From an uncultured Acidobacteriia bacterium (lineage in GTDB: Bacteria; Acidobacteriota; Terriglobia; Bryobacterales; Bryobacteraceae), in contig CAIRSA010000558.1 of NCBI GenBank assembly GCA_903881085.1, positions 31,167 through 95,166 on the forward strand: DNA of 64,000 bases, read 5' to 3'. Shown piece by piece: positions 35,120 to 44,059 of this stretch (position 1 is the stretch's first letter; the number at the start of each line of letters is the position of its first letter). A model generated the notes under the pieces. That model made no database searches. It was not told the origin of the DNA and saw nothing but the letters and a program-made list of their open reading frames with translations. The translations under genes and the position numbers were made by a program.

Positions 35120-35992
35120 ATGAGCATTATCAGTTTGACCACCGCGCAGAAAACGAATCACCTGGGTTTCCCCAAGCCAGGTGAACTCATCGAGATGACA
35201 GGCACACATGCGCTCGAAGCCAGCGACCGCGCCATCCTCAACCTGCTTTACCAGCATGCGCACGACAGTGGCAAGCTGCTGGAGCCGAATGCCGAATGGG
35301 AGATCCCGCTCGCCACAGTCCGGCAAGCCATCTCCAAGCATGAAAGTTCCGACCGGCTTCGGGACAGCCTCGTCCGGCTAATGTCCGTGAAGGTGAACGT
35401 GGTGTACGTCGCCGCCTCGGGAGACGCGGAAGGACCGGAAAAGCGCGTTGTGATCACCGGGCTCTTTGATTTTTTCGATATCTCGGCAAAGGAACTGGCG
35501 AAGCGTGCGACTCTCCGATACGGTCTGCCACGCAAACTTACGCCCATCCTGGAAACGTCCGGCCGGTGGGGCCGCATCAAAGGCGAAATCGTCTGCTCCA
35601 TGACAAGTAAATACGCGATCACCCTGTATGAGCTGATTCAGCTTCGGGCGAACATGGAAAGATGCGTGGAGGAGTTTCCGGTTGAGCGATTCCGTGAGTT
35701 GATGGGAGTTCCACCGGGCACCTACGCGCGGGCGGACAATTTTCAGCGCAAAGTCATCGATCCCGCGGCGCTAGAGGTCAACGGACTTTCCGATATGGGT
35801 GTGCAGATCGAGTTGCGACGGCGGCATTCAAGAGCTCCTATTCGCACTGTGACGATTGCATGGTGGGAGAAATCGGGAGATGAGTTCCGTGAATCGCTGC
35901 GAGAGCAGAACCGCAGCAAACTTGGCCGCATGGCTCGCCTCAAAGGGCGGGCCGAGACGATTGATGTCCTCGAACCCAGCTCAGATAGTTAG
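35120..35992 (+). CDS. repA: Rep_3 family plasmid replication initiator
   Basis: 290 residues. Two winged-helix domains are expected: the first with ALEASDRAILNLLYQHAHDSG, the second with the family hallmark SKYAITLYELIQLRAN. FRELMGVPPGTYARADNFQRKVIDPA matches the Rep_3 pattern around the linker and second helix-turn-helix. It binds the iterons just upstream and loads the host helicase. The stop overlaps the stop of the convergent parB-like gene by 4 bp. The initiator, iterons and DnaA boxes form a complete replicon. Confidence 0.93.
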   Translation: MSIISLTTAQKTNHLGFPKPGELIEMTGTHALEASDRAILNLLYQHAHDSGKLLEPNAEWEIPLATVRQAISKHESSDRLRDSLVRLMSVKVNVVYVAASGDAEGPEKRVVITGLFDFFDISAKELAKRATLRYGLPRKLTPILETSGRWGRIKGEIVCSMTSKYAITLYELIQLRANMERCVEEFPVERFRELMGVPPGTYARADNFQRKVIDPAALEVNGLSDMGVQIELRRRHSRAPIRTVTIAWWEKSGDEFRESLREQNRSKLGRMARLKGRAETIDVLEPSSDS

Positions 35993-36246
35993 CGAAATGC
36001 CATCGCGGATTTCTGCTTGGCGACAAAATCGCGCAATGCTTCGAGCAGCATTTCCTGTTGTGACATTCGCAAGTCTACCTTGAGCTTTTGGAAGGCTACG
36101 ATGGTTTGGTCCGTAGGATCGAAATATCCACCGATGTGCAGCTTGGCCTCGCGGCTGCGCTTCTTTGGCTCAGAAACAGGTTCTGCTGCCGCCGCATTTG
36201 GCATTTGCTGATCGCGGAATGAAGACAATATCGAGCGCCTAGCCAT
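35989..36246 (-). CDS. ParA-partner ribbon-helix-helix protein
   Basis: ATG 36246 overlaps the end of parA (stop at 36239), so the two are coupled. 85 residues: a basic flexible N-terminus (PKKRSREAK), then KLHIGGYFDPTDQTIVAFQKLK and RMSQQEMLLEALRDFVAKQ, the strand-helix-helix plan of RHH proteins such as ParG. It should bind the 8-bp-period array overlapping its own start and the end of parA, and stimulate ParA. It is convergent with repA. Confidence 0.82.
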   Translation of the reverse strand: MARRSILSSFRDQQMPNAAAAEPVSEPKKRSREAKLHIGGYFDPTDQTIVAFQKLKVDLRMSQQEMLLEALRDFVAKQKSAMAFR

Positions 36247-36898
36247 TGGAATCGACTCCGTGAATATGCACTCGTGCAGTTGTGCACATTTGCAGTTGTT
36301 CAAATACCCAATCTTTCAGTTGTGCAATCTCTTGGGCGGCCTTGCCTTTTGGATCTGATTCAACGACGGCTTTTCCGACCGGCCAGGCGGACCGGTAAGC
36401 GCCGCGTTCCCGGAGAACGACTGGAGCAGTCGAGAGCCCCGTACCTTCGACGATGGCGCGAGCATCGTCAAGAAGCGTTGTCGCGCTATGTGGTGCAGCA
36501 TTGAATACGACGAACGCGGACACACCAGCCGATTTAACGAGCTGAGAGGTCCGGCGTATCGCGTCGAGGTCGATCAAGCTGGGCCGGCACGGAATTAGGA
36601 TCAGGTCGGCAGCCTGCGCCGCCGAATAGGCCTGCGGCCCCGCCGAAGGCGGAGTGTCGATGATCGACAGATCGAAGTCCTCCGCTTCTGCCGCCTTGAG
36701 CGCCTCGGACAAGCGCCGCTCGGTCAGGAACTCAACATGAGGGACATAGTCCTTGCGCCGGTCCGCCCAGATGACTGCGCTCTCCTGTTGATCGAGGTCA
36801 AACAGCGCCGTCCGCATTCCGGCGGCAACCGCCAGATTCACTGCAATCGTCGTTTTTCCAACTCCGCCCTTTTGAGCAATCAGCGCTATCGTCTTCAC
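36239..36898 (-). CDS. parA: ParA partition ATPase of replicon 1
   Basis: 219 residues, the size of the small ParF/MipZ-like ParA proteins without an N-terminal helix-turn-helix. Walker A is QKGGVGKTT (KGGVGKT, with signature Lys), then FDLDQQESA, Walker B-like SIIDTPPSAG, and a C-terminal YRSAWPVGKAV. GTG 36898 has GAAGGA at proper distance. It drives segregation of the plasmid with the RHH partner downstream. The gene is flanked on both sides by arrays of TGCA/TTCA repeated every 8 bp. Confidence 0.93.
   Translation of the reverse strand: MKTIALIAQKGGVGKTTIAVNLAVAAGMRTALFDLDQQESAVIWADRRKDYVPHVEFLTERRLSEALKAAEAEDFDLSIIDTPPSAGPQAYSAAQAADLILIPCRPSLIDLDAIRRTSQLVKSAGVSAFVVFNAAPHSATTLLDDARAIVEGTGLSTAPVVLRERGAYRSAWPVGKAVVESDPKGKAAQEIAQLKDWVFEQLQMCTTARVHIHGVDSNG
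36267..36326 (-). repeat. Downstream partition array (TGCA/TTCA every 8 bp)
   Basis: TGCA at 36267, 36275, 36283, 36291, TTCA at 36299 and 36315, TGCA at 36323: all in the same 8-bp phase, with only 36307 missing. The array lies inside the 3' end of parA just before the partner gene start. Confidence 0.75.
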
Positions 36899-36937
36899 AT
36901 CTGCAATCCTTCAATGGTGCAACACTTCAGGTGTGCA
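36894..36937 (-). repeat. Upstream partition array (alternating TTCA and TGCA every 8 bp)
   Basis: TTCA 36894, TGCA 36902, TTCA 36910, TGCA 36918, TTCA 36926, TGCA 36934: six in strict 8-bp phase and strictly alternating. It spans the parA start and promoter side, so it can serve as operator and/or centromere. Confidence 0.75.
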
Positions 36938-37240
36938 CAGGCAACAGATGCCCTCAAAGTGGCTACTTGTCAATAGAGAATCTCAGTGGTCTTGAGCGAT
37001 CCGTTACCTTTCCAGTCTTGCCTCTGTGATCTTCGTAGGATGAAGCAGGCCGGGTATTTGACGCCGTCAAACGACATCCCTAAACGATGAAAAGGCCATC
37101 TTGAATCGATTTGCCTCCAGAGTAGCAGCATGGGTCCGCACCAGCTTCTCAGGATACGCTCCTTTGCAGAGATGCAAAAGGCGGTGTCCCCAAACCAATC
37201 AGCCCCGAACAAGAGCCAATTTATGTTAAGGTATGATGTC

Positions 37241-38650
37241 ATGAACGGGCGCCCACGTATTCTGATAGTCGATGACAGCGTCGATCTATTGAAGACGCTA
37301 ATATTGCATTTAAGAACAGAATTTGATGTTGTTTCTGCAATTTCACCGGCAGAAGCTCTTAAGGTGTTGGACGATAATGTCCTCGTTGCCCTTGTTGATG
37401 AACGCATGACAGGAGCATCTGGTGTTCAGTTTTTAGAGCAATTGAAAAAGGACCGGCCTGCTATTAAACGCATCCTTATGACGGGATACGGAGATGATTG
37501 TTTAACAAGAGCAAGCAATAACGCTGACATACACAGCTATATAGCCAAGCCACCCCATCCAGACTACTTGAGCCACATTTTGCGAGGAGCAGTCGACGCC
37601 TACCATCTCGCTGAGCAACGAGATTCCCTCGCTCATCAAAAGAAATCGCTTTTGAAAAAGGAGGGTCTCGGTTTCGAGTCGATCATCGGACAGAGCCCTC
37701 TTATCACCAATCTCATTAAGGAGGCTCTGCAAATTGTTGATCATCCCGGTCCGGTGCTTATTCAGGGTGAGACAGGCACGGGTAAAGATTGGCTCGCCCA
37801 GGCGATCCATTATGGGGGCTTTTCTCGTCGCGGACTCATTTGGCCCATCAATTGTGGCTCCCTCACTGAGACTCTTCTACCCTCCGAAATGTTTGGAACG
37901 AAGAAGGAGAGTTTCACCGGCGCTATCGACCGCAAGGGACATCTAGAGGAGGCGGATCAGGGAACATTATTCCTTGATGAAATAGGCGAGATGACGCCTG
38001 CATTCCAGAGCCTCCTGTTGCGTGTCTTGGACGGCAATGCTTTCAGCCGCGTTGGGACAACGAAACCGATAAAAGTTGACGTGCGAGTTATTTGTGCCAC
38101 AAATCGAAATCTTGAATCCGAAGTAAAGGAAGGCCGGTTTCGGGCGGACCTCTACTACAGAATCAACAAATTTAAATTGTTAATGCCTCCGCTCAGGGAT
38201 CGTTCAGAAGATATTCCTCTTCTGGCGAAATATTTTCTGGAGCGCTTCATAGCCGTTGAGCATCAGCGCGGTGGTTTGAAAAACGGGCAGGAGTTCAAGA
38301 CCATTCTTGGCTTTTCCGATGCTGCTATCAAGGCACTTCAACAATATACATTTCCCGGAAACGTTCGAGAACTACTCAGTATTGTTGAAGGTAGTGCAAT
38401 AAGATGTAGACAACGCTACATCGAACCGGATGATCTGCGGATTGATTCGCCGAAGGCGGAAAACATACCCGGCAACGACACTCTGAACAGCCTCCCTGAG
38501 CGAGTTCTCCACTTTGAGTGTGGTGAGGTTCGCAAGGCAATGCTTGAAGCTAGGGGAAGGCAAGAGGATGCAGCCAAGCTGTTAGGTATTGAACTCAGAA
38601 CGCTTCAGAACAAGCTAAAAAAATGCAGAGATTGTGGGTTACCGGTCTGA
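37241..38650 (+). CDS. NtrC-family sigma-54 dependent response regulator
   Basis: I prefer ATG 37241 (residue 38 of the longest frame) because the receiver domain begins at once; 469 residues. Receiver: LIVDDS, phospho-acceptor D in ALVDERMTG, Lys in IAKPPHP. AAA+ domain: Walker A GETGTGKD, Walker B GTLFLDEIGEM, VICATNRN and RADLYYRINKF. The sigma-54 contact loop reads ESFTGA instead of GAFTGA. The C-terminal Fis-type helix-turn-helix is VRKAMLEARGRQEDAAKLLG. It should activate the sigma-54 promoter at 40238. It is tail-to-tail with the histidine kinase gene, sharing 12 bp. Confidence 0.92.
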   Translation: MNGRPRILIVDDSVDLLKTLILHLRTEFDVVSAISPAEALKVLDDNVLVALVDERMTGASGVQFLEQLKKDRPAIKRILMTGYGDDCLTRASNNADIHSYIAKPPHPDYLSHILRGAVDAYHLAEQRDSLAHQKKSLLKKEGLGFESIIGQSPLITNLIKEALQIVDHPGPVLIQGETGTGKDWLAQAIHYGGFSRRGLIWPINCGSLTETLLPSEMFGTKKESFTGAIDRKGHLEEADQGTLFLDEIGEMTPAFQSLLLRVLDGNAFSRVGTTKPIKVDVRVICATNRNLESEVKEGRFRADLYYRINKFKLLMPPLRDRSEDIPLLAKYFLERFIAVEHQRGGLKNGQEFKTILGFSDAAIKALQQYTFPGNVRELLSIVEGSAIRCRQRYIEPDDLRIDSPKAENIPGNDTLNSLPERVLHFECGEVRKAMLEARGRQEDAAKLLGIELRTLQNKLKKCRDCGLPV

Positions 38651-40063
38651 TCGAATAGGCAACGTAATCGTAACCATTGTCCCTGGTGATGCGTTGTCTA
38701 GTGATATCGCACCTCCCTCCTCTCCAATAATGCGGCGAGAGATGTGTAAACCGAGCCCCATGCCTGCACGCCGGTCTCCCTTTGTCGTGAAAAACGGATC
38801 AAACACATGTGGTAATACTTCTGTCGAAATGCCAATCCCGTCATCCCTGACGGTGACAGATATGATGCGATCGAAAGCTGCCGTCTGTATCCAGATATTT
38901 CCAGGTGTGGTGACAATTGCGTCGCACGCATTGTCAAGCACGTTAATGAGTACCTGCGTCACTCCATGCGGTTTACATAAAACGTAAGGAAGGGATGCAT
39001 ATTCTCGATGAATGACGATATTGCGATTGTGGGCCTTTATAGCGATTAAAGAGACAGCCAGGTCAACAACAACATTGATATCGGTCATCTCTGCTTGCTT
39101 ACCTGACATGCTCCCATACTGGGTCAAATTATCGATTACGGCTGAAGCGTGTTTTACGCCTTTAACCATCAAGGGCACATTTTCCAGAACCGTCTGGACA
39201 TGTTTGTTCGCAGCATCCAGTCCTTCGGTCAATGCTTTGGCGGCTCTCTCCAAATGAGTAGCGGTGAACCTTATGGTAGACAGAGGAGTTCTCAGCTCGT
39301 GAGCCACCTCTGGGATAAGCCTTCCAATTGCTGCCATGCGTTCGGACTGAATCAAACTCTCTTCCGTTTCCCGCAGTTCTTTAACTGTGCTCTCTAGCTT
39401 GTCCCGTGCTTCGAATTCCTTTTCCCAGAGGCTATTCGCTGTTTGTCTGCAAACCAGGAAGATTGTGAGCGTCAATCCCCAACCGAAAGGTATCAGTGCG
39501 ATGTCAGGTACTTTGTGTCCCCAAAAAAAGCTGTTACCAAGCGAGATTGCGACCATGCTAAAGCCCACAATCGCAGCGTTGTACGTCTTCACTGGCAGCA
39601 ATACACAATAAAATGCGAAGAAGCTATCCAGCGCATCTTCATAGACAGAATCAAAAGCCTTTTCATGCGCCACAATCGCTTCGAATCCGATATAACCAAT
39701 CAGGAATGGGGCCGCGATGAGGACCTGCCGATAACGGGATCCCCAGCGCGTAAATCCTAATGAAAAAGCGAGCCAGGCAGCGACCGACGTGATCAAGCGA
39801 ATGTGAACCGCCGTCATATCGTGGAATGTAATCCAGTCCACCACTGCGTGCAGCGGGTAAACGATAAAACCTATAACTGCGGCAACTCGAACTGCCCGAT
39901 GCCACAGCAACGCCTCGCGGGCGATTTCCATTTTCTGCTTGATGTCATTCACGTATGGCAACTTCAGCACGTGGCGTGCCATCCCATTGTGCCCCAAACG
40001 TGCGTGGTTAGTGTAGTCCCACCAGAAATTGACGAATGGATGTTCGTGCTCAAGCGAAAACAT
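38639..40063 (-). CDS. Membrane histidine kinase
   Basis: 474 residues. About 55-215 hold six predicted membrane helices (AVRVAAVIGFIVYPLHAVVDW, LITSVAAWLAFSLGF, VLIAAPFLIGYIGF, FFAFYCVLLPV, YNAAIVGFSMVAISLG, IALIPFGWGLTLTIFLV). A coiled linker leads to the H-box EVAHELRTPLS, the N-box LDNACDA, G1 VRDDGIGIS, F DPFFTTK and G2 GMGLGLHIS. It is the probable partner of the NtrC-like regulator encoded convergently. The signal sensed by the membrane part is unknown. Plus-strand genes starting 230 bp away (40297) belong to the transfer operon. Confidence 0.92.
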   Translation of the reverse strand: MFSLEHEHPFVNFWWDYTNHARLGHNGMARHVLKLPYVNDIKQKMEIAREALLWHRAVRVAAVIGFIVYPLHAVVDWITFHDMTAVHIRLITSVAAWLAFSLGFTRWGSRYRQVLIAAPFLIGYIGFEAIVAHEKAFDSVYEDALDSFFAFYCVLLPVKTYNAAIVGFSMVAISLGNSFFWGHKVPDIALIPFGWGLTLTIFLVCRQTANSLWEKEFEARDKLESTVKELRETEESLIQSERMAAIGRLIPEVAHELRTPLSTIRFTATHLERAAKALTEGLDAANKHVQTVLENVPLMVKGVKHASAVIDNLTQYGSMSGKQAEMTDINVVVDLAVSLIAIKAHNRNIVIHREYASLPYVLCKPHGVTQVLINVLDNACDAIVTTPGNIWIQTAAFDRIISVTVRDDGIGISTEVLPHVFDPFFTTKGDRRAGMGLGLHISRRIIGEEGGAISLDNASPGTMVTITLPIRSDR

Positions 40064-40136
40064 TTGCGTGTTGAATATGCCTATACGCCCGATGCCGGAT
40101 AATCTGGATCGGCGTTTAAGTGGTGCGTGTCAATGC

Positions 40137-40152
40137 AACGTGTATTAACGTT
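40137..40152. promoter_or_regulatory. Short inverted repeat, possible activator site
   Basis: AACGT, 6-nt spacer, ACGTT, about 120 bp upstream of the expected sigma-54 transcription start. The distance suits an NtrC-type upstream activating sequence, but only 5 bp per arm match. Confidence 0.25.
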
Positions 40153-40237
40153 CCGGCATAGAAATCAGCCATTTCGCGTTCTTCGGGCAGCCATATCCTG
40201 CGGCATGATCTCTTGCTAGGAGAGTCTGAATGAGCTT

Positions 40238-40253
40238 TGGCCTTTCATTTGCA
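40238..40253 (+). promoter_or_regulatory. Sigma-54 (-24/-12) promoter of the transfer operon
   Basis: TGGCCTTTCATTTGCA has GG at 40239-40240 and GC at 40251-40252 in the exact 12-bp register of sigma-54 promoters, and agrees with TGGC-N7-TTGCA. The expected start of transcription is near 40264, 33 bp before the first gene. An NtrC-type activator is encoded next door. Confidence 0.65.
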
Positions 40254-40296
40254 TTGATGCGGTGATCACGCTGTTATGAACCAGAAGGAGGGAGCC

Positions 40297-40803
40297 ATGG
40301 TAGAAGATGACGTTGAAAGAATGATGAAGGAAGTCAGAGCCTGCCGTGCGGAAGGTTTCGTAAGAAAAGGGACCTCCATCTGGTGCGGGCACTCTACGTC
40401 TACGGCGATCAATTGCCGTCGCGGAGGCGACTGCTTATGGAACGCGGGAAGAACTATATCTACCTCGCGGATCAGACAACCGCGGAAGCAGCGGCGGCGG
40501 GTGTTGTTAGGACTCGGCAGTTCGACTCACCAGCGGGAAACAGACGACCAGCCTGTCAGCATTTTGGAGAATCTCTCGATTGCAAGGGCGCTGCCGATTT
40601 GGCGGTGGTGGAAATCCAGGCTTGGTTCAGGGTTGTCGATTGGTTGGACAGTAATCGCCGCGCGGCAATTGGTTTGGCGGACACCGTCGTTGAGAATTGC
40701 TGGCGTTCTCGAACACCTATATTGTCCGCGATGTTTCCAACTGTTGACAGTAAAAGAGGCACCCCTATTGCAATTTGCCAAAGGGCGCGGGTGTACTTTT
40801 TGA
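40297..40803 (+). CDS. First gene of the transfer operon, unknown protein
   Basis: AGAAGGAGG precedes ATG 40297 by 5 bp, a strong ribosome site. 168 residues: an acidic helical start (VEDDVERMMKEVRACRAEGFVRK), a basic Ser/Arg/Trp-rich middle that does not look like a normal folded domain, and a C-terminal LEHLYCPRCFQL with a CxxC pair. Another frame (40383-40811) is also open and protein-like across the middle, so a frameshift cannot be excluded. Function not recognised. Confidence 0.45.
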   Translation: MVEDDVERMMKEVRACRAEGFVRKGTSIWCGHSTSTAINCRRGGDCLWNAGRTISTSRIRQPRKQRRRVLLGLGSSTHQRETDDQPVSILENLSIARALPIWRWWKSRLGSGLSIGWTVIAARQLVWRTPSLRIAGVLEHLYCPRCFQLLTVKEAPLLQFAKGRGCTF

Positions 40804-40942
40804 GTCACTAAAACCGAATCTAACTAACTGAACAAAAGCACCTTATAGAAGGACAGGAGAGCTGTGCCCGTACGTTCCTGATATGGAAGCGGGTCGCAGT
40901 CTTGAAGGTAGTAAGAGAAGCAGAACGAAAAAGGAGATCAAC

Positions 40943-41272
40943 ATGAAGTCACCCTTGAATATTGAAAACCCGAAGGCCCAAGCGGGCATCTTCGGAACTA
41001 TCGGGCGGACGGCTACGCTCGTTCTATTAACAGCCGCTCCAGGCTACGGACAACAGGGAACTACGCCCTGGGAAATAGCCCTCGCCAATCTTTTGGCATT
41101 TTTTACAGGCCCCCTGGCTAAGGGCCTGTCACTTATTGCGATCGTCATCGGTGGTTTGACTCTGGCCTACTCTGAGGGCGGCAGTTCTAAAAGGCACTTC
41201 GCCGGCCTGGTCGCAGGGGTGGGGATGGCCGTTAGCGCCGCATCCTTCCTAGCTTGGTTATTTGGGTTATAA
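40943..41272 (+). CDS. virB2: VirB2/TrbC-type major pilin
   Basis: ATG 40943 has AAGGAG at 7 bp. 109 residues with a leader that resembles a signal peptide (TATLVLLTAAPGYGQQG) and two hydrophobic helices (GPLAKGLSLIAIVIGGLTLAYS and FAGLVAGVGMAVSAASFLAWLF) separated by a short charged loop (EGGSSKRH), the plan of VirB2 pilins. It is the first structural gene of the type IV secretion operon and is followed immediately by virB3. Confidence 0.85.
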   Translation: MKSPLNIENPKAQAGIFGTIGRTATLVLLTAAPGYGQQGTTPWEIALANLLAFFTGPLAKGLSLIAIVIGGLTLAYSEGGSSKRHFAGLVAGVGMAVSAASFLAWLFGL

Positions 41273-41276
41273 CCTT

Positions 41277-41567
41277 ATGTCTCTCCCGCAGCAAAATGTA
41301 ACGTTCAAATCATTGAACAAGCCGCTCAACCTGCTAGGCGTTGAGCGGCGGCTCTGCTTTGGATCGTTGGTCATCGGAGCGGCGACGTTCTGCTCTTTCT
41401 CTAGTCTGCTGGGCGGCATCATCATGTTTGCTCTGCTGTTCAGCATTGCGCGCATTACGACGAAACAAGATCCGCAGATGCTGCGCATCCTCGTCAATGC
41501 GGCCAGCTCCAAGGTTCGCTATGACCCAGCAAAACGCGAAGTTTACTACGTAAAGGAGGTCTCATGA
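41277..41567 (+). CDS. virB3: VirB3/TrbD-type membrane protein
   Basis: 96 residues from ATG 41277 (TTG 41262 possible). The order LNKPLNLLGVERRLCFG followed by two hydrophobic helices (LVIGAATFCSFSSLLGG, IIMFALLFSIARI) and a C-terminal TTKQDPQMLRILVNA is characteristic of VirB3/TrbD. It assists VirB4 in pilus assembly at the inner membrane. Its stop overlaps the virB4 start (ATGA). Confidence 0.85.
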   Translation: MSLPQQNVTFKSLNKPLNLLGVERRLCFGSLVIGAATFCSFSSLLGGIIMFALLFSIARITTKQDPQMLRILVNAASSKVRYDPAKREVYYVKEVS

Positions 41568-44059
41568 TCAAACCCTCTCGCATAGGGAAGGACTTCAACC
41601 ACGCTGGCGCGGTCAACTCCTCCGTCGACATCCACTGCTTTCTTAGCAAGAATGTTTTTTTGACCAAGAGTGGATTCGTCGGGGTGCTGCTCAACGTGGA
41701 ACCTCTCGATCCTGAATGCCGTACGCCTGAAGACTTGGACGACGTGGCCAGAGTCATTGAGGCAGGGATTCGCCCACTCGATTCCAAATTCCGAATCTTT
41801 CAGCACTCAATCAAGCGCAGTGGCACTCGCATCGCGCCGCCATCGCAGCACCCAGACATCCCTGTAGATCAGGCCCTCCGCAATCGGGCATCTGACATCG
41901 AGGCTAAGGCAGACGATCTGTTCACGATCAGCAATCACATCATGATTCTGTATCAGGGTTCTCATGATCTCGACATGCTGGACGAGAAACTTCGCAGAAT
42001 TCGTAGCGATCCTTTTGCCGCCGTTCGATCTTTGTTCTCTGCGCAAAAAACAATTGAGCTCATCGACGATGAAATCAATCGCAATGAACAGACTCTGATT
42101 AACAAGGTCAACAGCTTTATCGTCCAGTTGCGCGACGCGGTGAAACTGAGCGTCGCAACGAAAGAGGAAGTATTCACATTCTACCGGCGCCTGCTCAATT
42201 TCAACCCGAATAAAGCTGACCTGGTCCCGTTGTGTCATGACCGCTTCTTAGACTATTTTGTTTGCGATTCGGCGATCGAGTGCCACCGCGACCATCTGCG
42301 ATTGGACGACTATTTCATCAAGGTTTTGACGCTCAAGGATCTGCCCGCCAAAACCTACGCAAACATCTTGAGAAACCTGCAAGAACTGCCTTCGCAATAC
42401 ATCATCGCGACCGAGTTTGTGCCGGTCGACAACTACGAGATTCGGCAGTTGATCAAGCGAAACCAGCGGCACGCGTTCAATTCAAAAACCAGCCTGCTTT
42501 CTCATTTGAATGTACAAGGCGGACCGAATGCTCCTGGCGATCAACTGGTCGATGAATCGCAGAGCGCCCTGGTCGATGATCTCGGCCAGTGCCTGACTGC
42601 GCTCGAGCTGAAAGGCATCTCCTTCGGCCAATTTACCCTGACGGTCATACTCTACGATCTCGACCGGAAGCGCCTCGACAAATCCGCGGCAGAAGCGTTC
42701 AAATCACTTGCCAGCCAAGGCGCGACACTCCTTGAAGAGCGGTACAACCTTTTCAATGCCTTCATGGCAGCGATTCCTGGCGATTCCCGGCACAACCTGC
42801 GAAGCCTCTATCTACCCAGTTCCTGCTACGCCGATCTCTCGCTCGTGTTTTCACCGAATCCAGGCCAGCCCTGGGATGCCCATCTTGGCGCCGAGTGTGC
42901 GGCCGTGCTGGAGACTCGCCAGAAATCGCTCTTCTGGTTTAGTCTCCATTACCTCGATCTCGCCCACGCGGTAGTTCTAGGGACATCCGGATCCGGAAAG
43001 TCTTTCTTGCTTAATTTTCTGATCACCTGTACGCAGAAATACACGCCGCGAACCGTAATTTTCGATATCGGCGGTTCGTACGAAATGCTGACGCACCAGT
43101 TCGGTGGCAGCTACTTGCCAATCGCGCTGAAGGACCGCAGGTTCACCATCAATCCTTTTAGCTTGCCGCCAACGCCGGCGAATAAACAATTCCTCTTCTC
43201 CTTCGTGAAGGTGCTGATTGAATCCTCAGGCGGCTTCACGATGAGCGATCAGGACGAGCGTGAACTGTATACGCAAATTGGAAGCCTTTATCACATTGAT
43301 GTTTCGCAGCGCCGGCTGCTGACGTTGCTCCACATCCTGCCCAAGCACCTGGAGCAGTATCTGCGCCGATGGACCGAGGGCGGTCAGTACGGCGACGTAT
43401 TCGACAATCCTCACGATACTCTGACTTTTGCGCGATTCCAGACCTTCGACTTCGCGGGCATGGACGAATATCCGCAGGTCATCGAACCCCTTTTGTTCTA
43501 TCTGCTACATCGCGCAAGCAACGAGATCTGCGATCCTGCGGCGCTTGACACGTTCAAGATCTCGATTGTGGACGAAGCGTGGAGATTCCTAAGAAACGCC
43601 ACCGTGAAGCAATACATCGTCGAAGCCATGAAGACCTGGCGCAAATTCAACGCGGCGATGATCCTAGCTACACAGTCTGCTGGTGACCTGGCGGAAAGCG
43701 GCATGCTTCAGATTGTCTCTGACAGTTGTGCTTCGCTCATCTTTCTCGCAAACTCCCGGCTCGACCGGAATCAGTACCGCGAAGCGTTCAAGCTCAATGA
43801 AACGGAGTTGGATCTCATCGCCGGATTACGGCCCAAGCAGCAGATGTTGCTCAAGCGCCCCGATATCTCCAAGGTCCTGGAGTTGAACGTCTCGGCCGAT
43901 TCTTATTGGCTTTTTACCAACAACGCCGTCGACAACAATCTCAAACGGCGCGCCTTTGAGCAGTACGGTTTCGAGCAAGGGCTCAAATACCTTGCAACCC
44001 AGAAGCGCGCGATCGATAACCCGCTTACAGAACAACGAACAGAGAGGACAAACAGATGA
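41564..44059 (+). CDS. virB4: VirB4/TrbE-type conjugative ATPase
   Basis: 831 residues, full length. The N-terminal VirB4 domain (about 1-400) is followed by the motor domain with Walker A GTSGSGKSF (about 473), Walker B SIVDEAWRFL, and ATQSAGDL as the post-Walker glutamine motif. The end reads LIAGLRPKQQMLLKRP, usual for TrbE/VirB4. It energises pilus assembly and substrate movement at the cytoplasmic face of the channel. Both ends overlap neighbours by ATGA, showing tight coupling. Confidence 0.95.
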   Translation: MIKPSRIGKDFNHAGAVNSSVDIHCFLSKNVFLTKSGFVGVLLNVEPLDPECRTPEDLDDVARVIEAGIRPLDSKFRIFQHSIKRSGTRIAPPSQHPDIPVDQALRNRASDIEAKADDLFTISNHIMILYQGSHDLDMLDEKLRRIRSDPFAAVRSLFSAQKTIELIDDEINRNEQTLINKVNSFIVQLRDAVKLSVATKEEVFTFYRRLLNFNPNKADLVPLCHDRFLDYFVCDSAIECHRDHLRLDDYFIKVLTLKDLPAKTYANILRNLQELPSQYIIATEFVPVDNYEIRQLIKRNQRHAFNSKTSLLSHLNVQGGPNAPGDQLVDESQSALVDDLGQCLTALELKGISFGQFTLTVILYDLDRKRLDKSAAEAFKSLASQGATLLEERYNLFNAFMAAIPGDSRHNLRSLYLPSSCYADLSLVFSPNPGQPWDAHLGAECAAVLETRQKSLFWFSLHYLDLAHAVVLGTSGSGKSFLLNFLITCTQKYTPRTVIFDIGGSYEMLTHQFGGSYLPIALKDRRFTINPFSLPPTPANKQFLFSFVKVLIESSGGFTMSDQDERELYTQIGSLYHIDVSQRRLLTLLHILPKHLEQYLRRWTEGGQYGDVFDNPHDTLTFARFQTFDFAGMDEYPQVIEPLLFYLLHRASNEICDPAALDTFKISIVDEAWRFLRNATVKQYIVEAMKTWRKFNAAMILATQSAGDLAESGMLQIVSDSCASLIFLANSRLDRNQYREAFKLNETELDLIAGLRPKQQMLLKRPDISKVLELNVSADSYWLFTNNAVDNNLKRRAFEQYGFEQGLKYLATQKRAIDNPLTEQRTERTNR

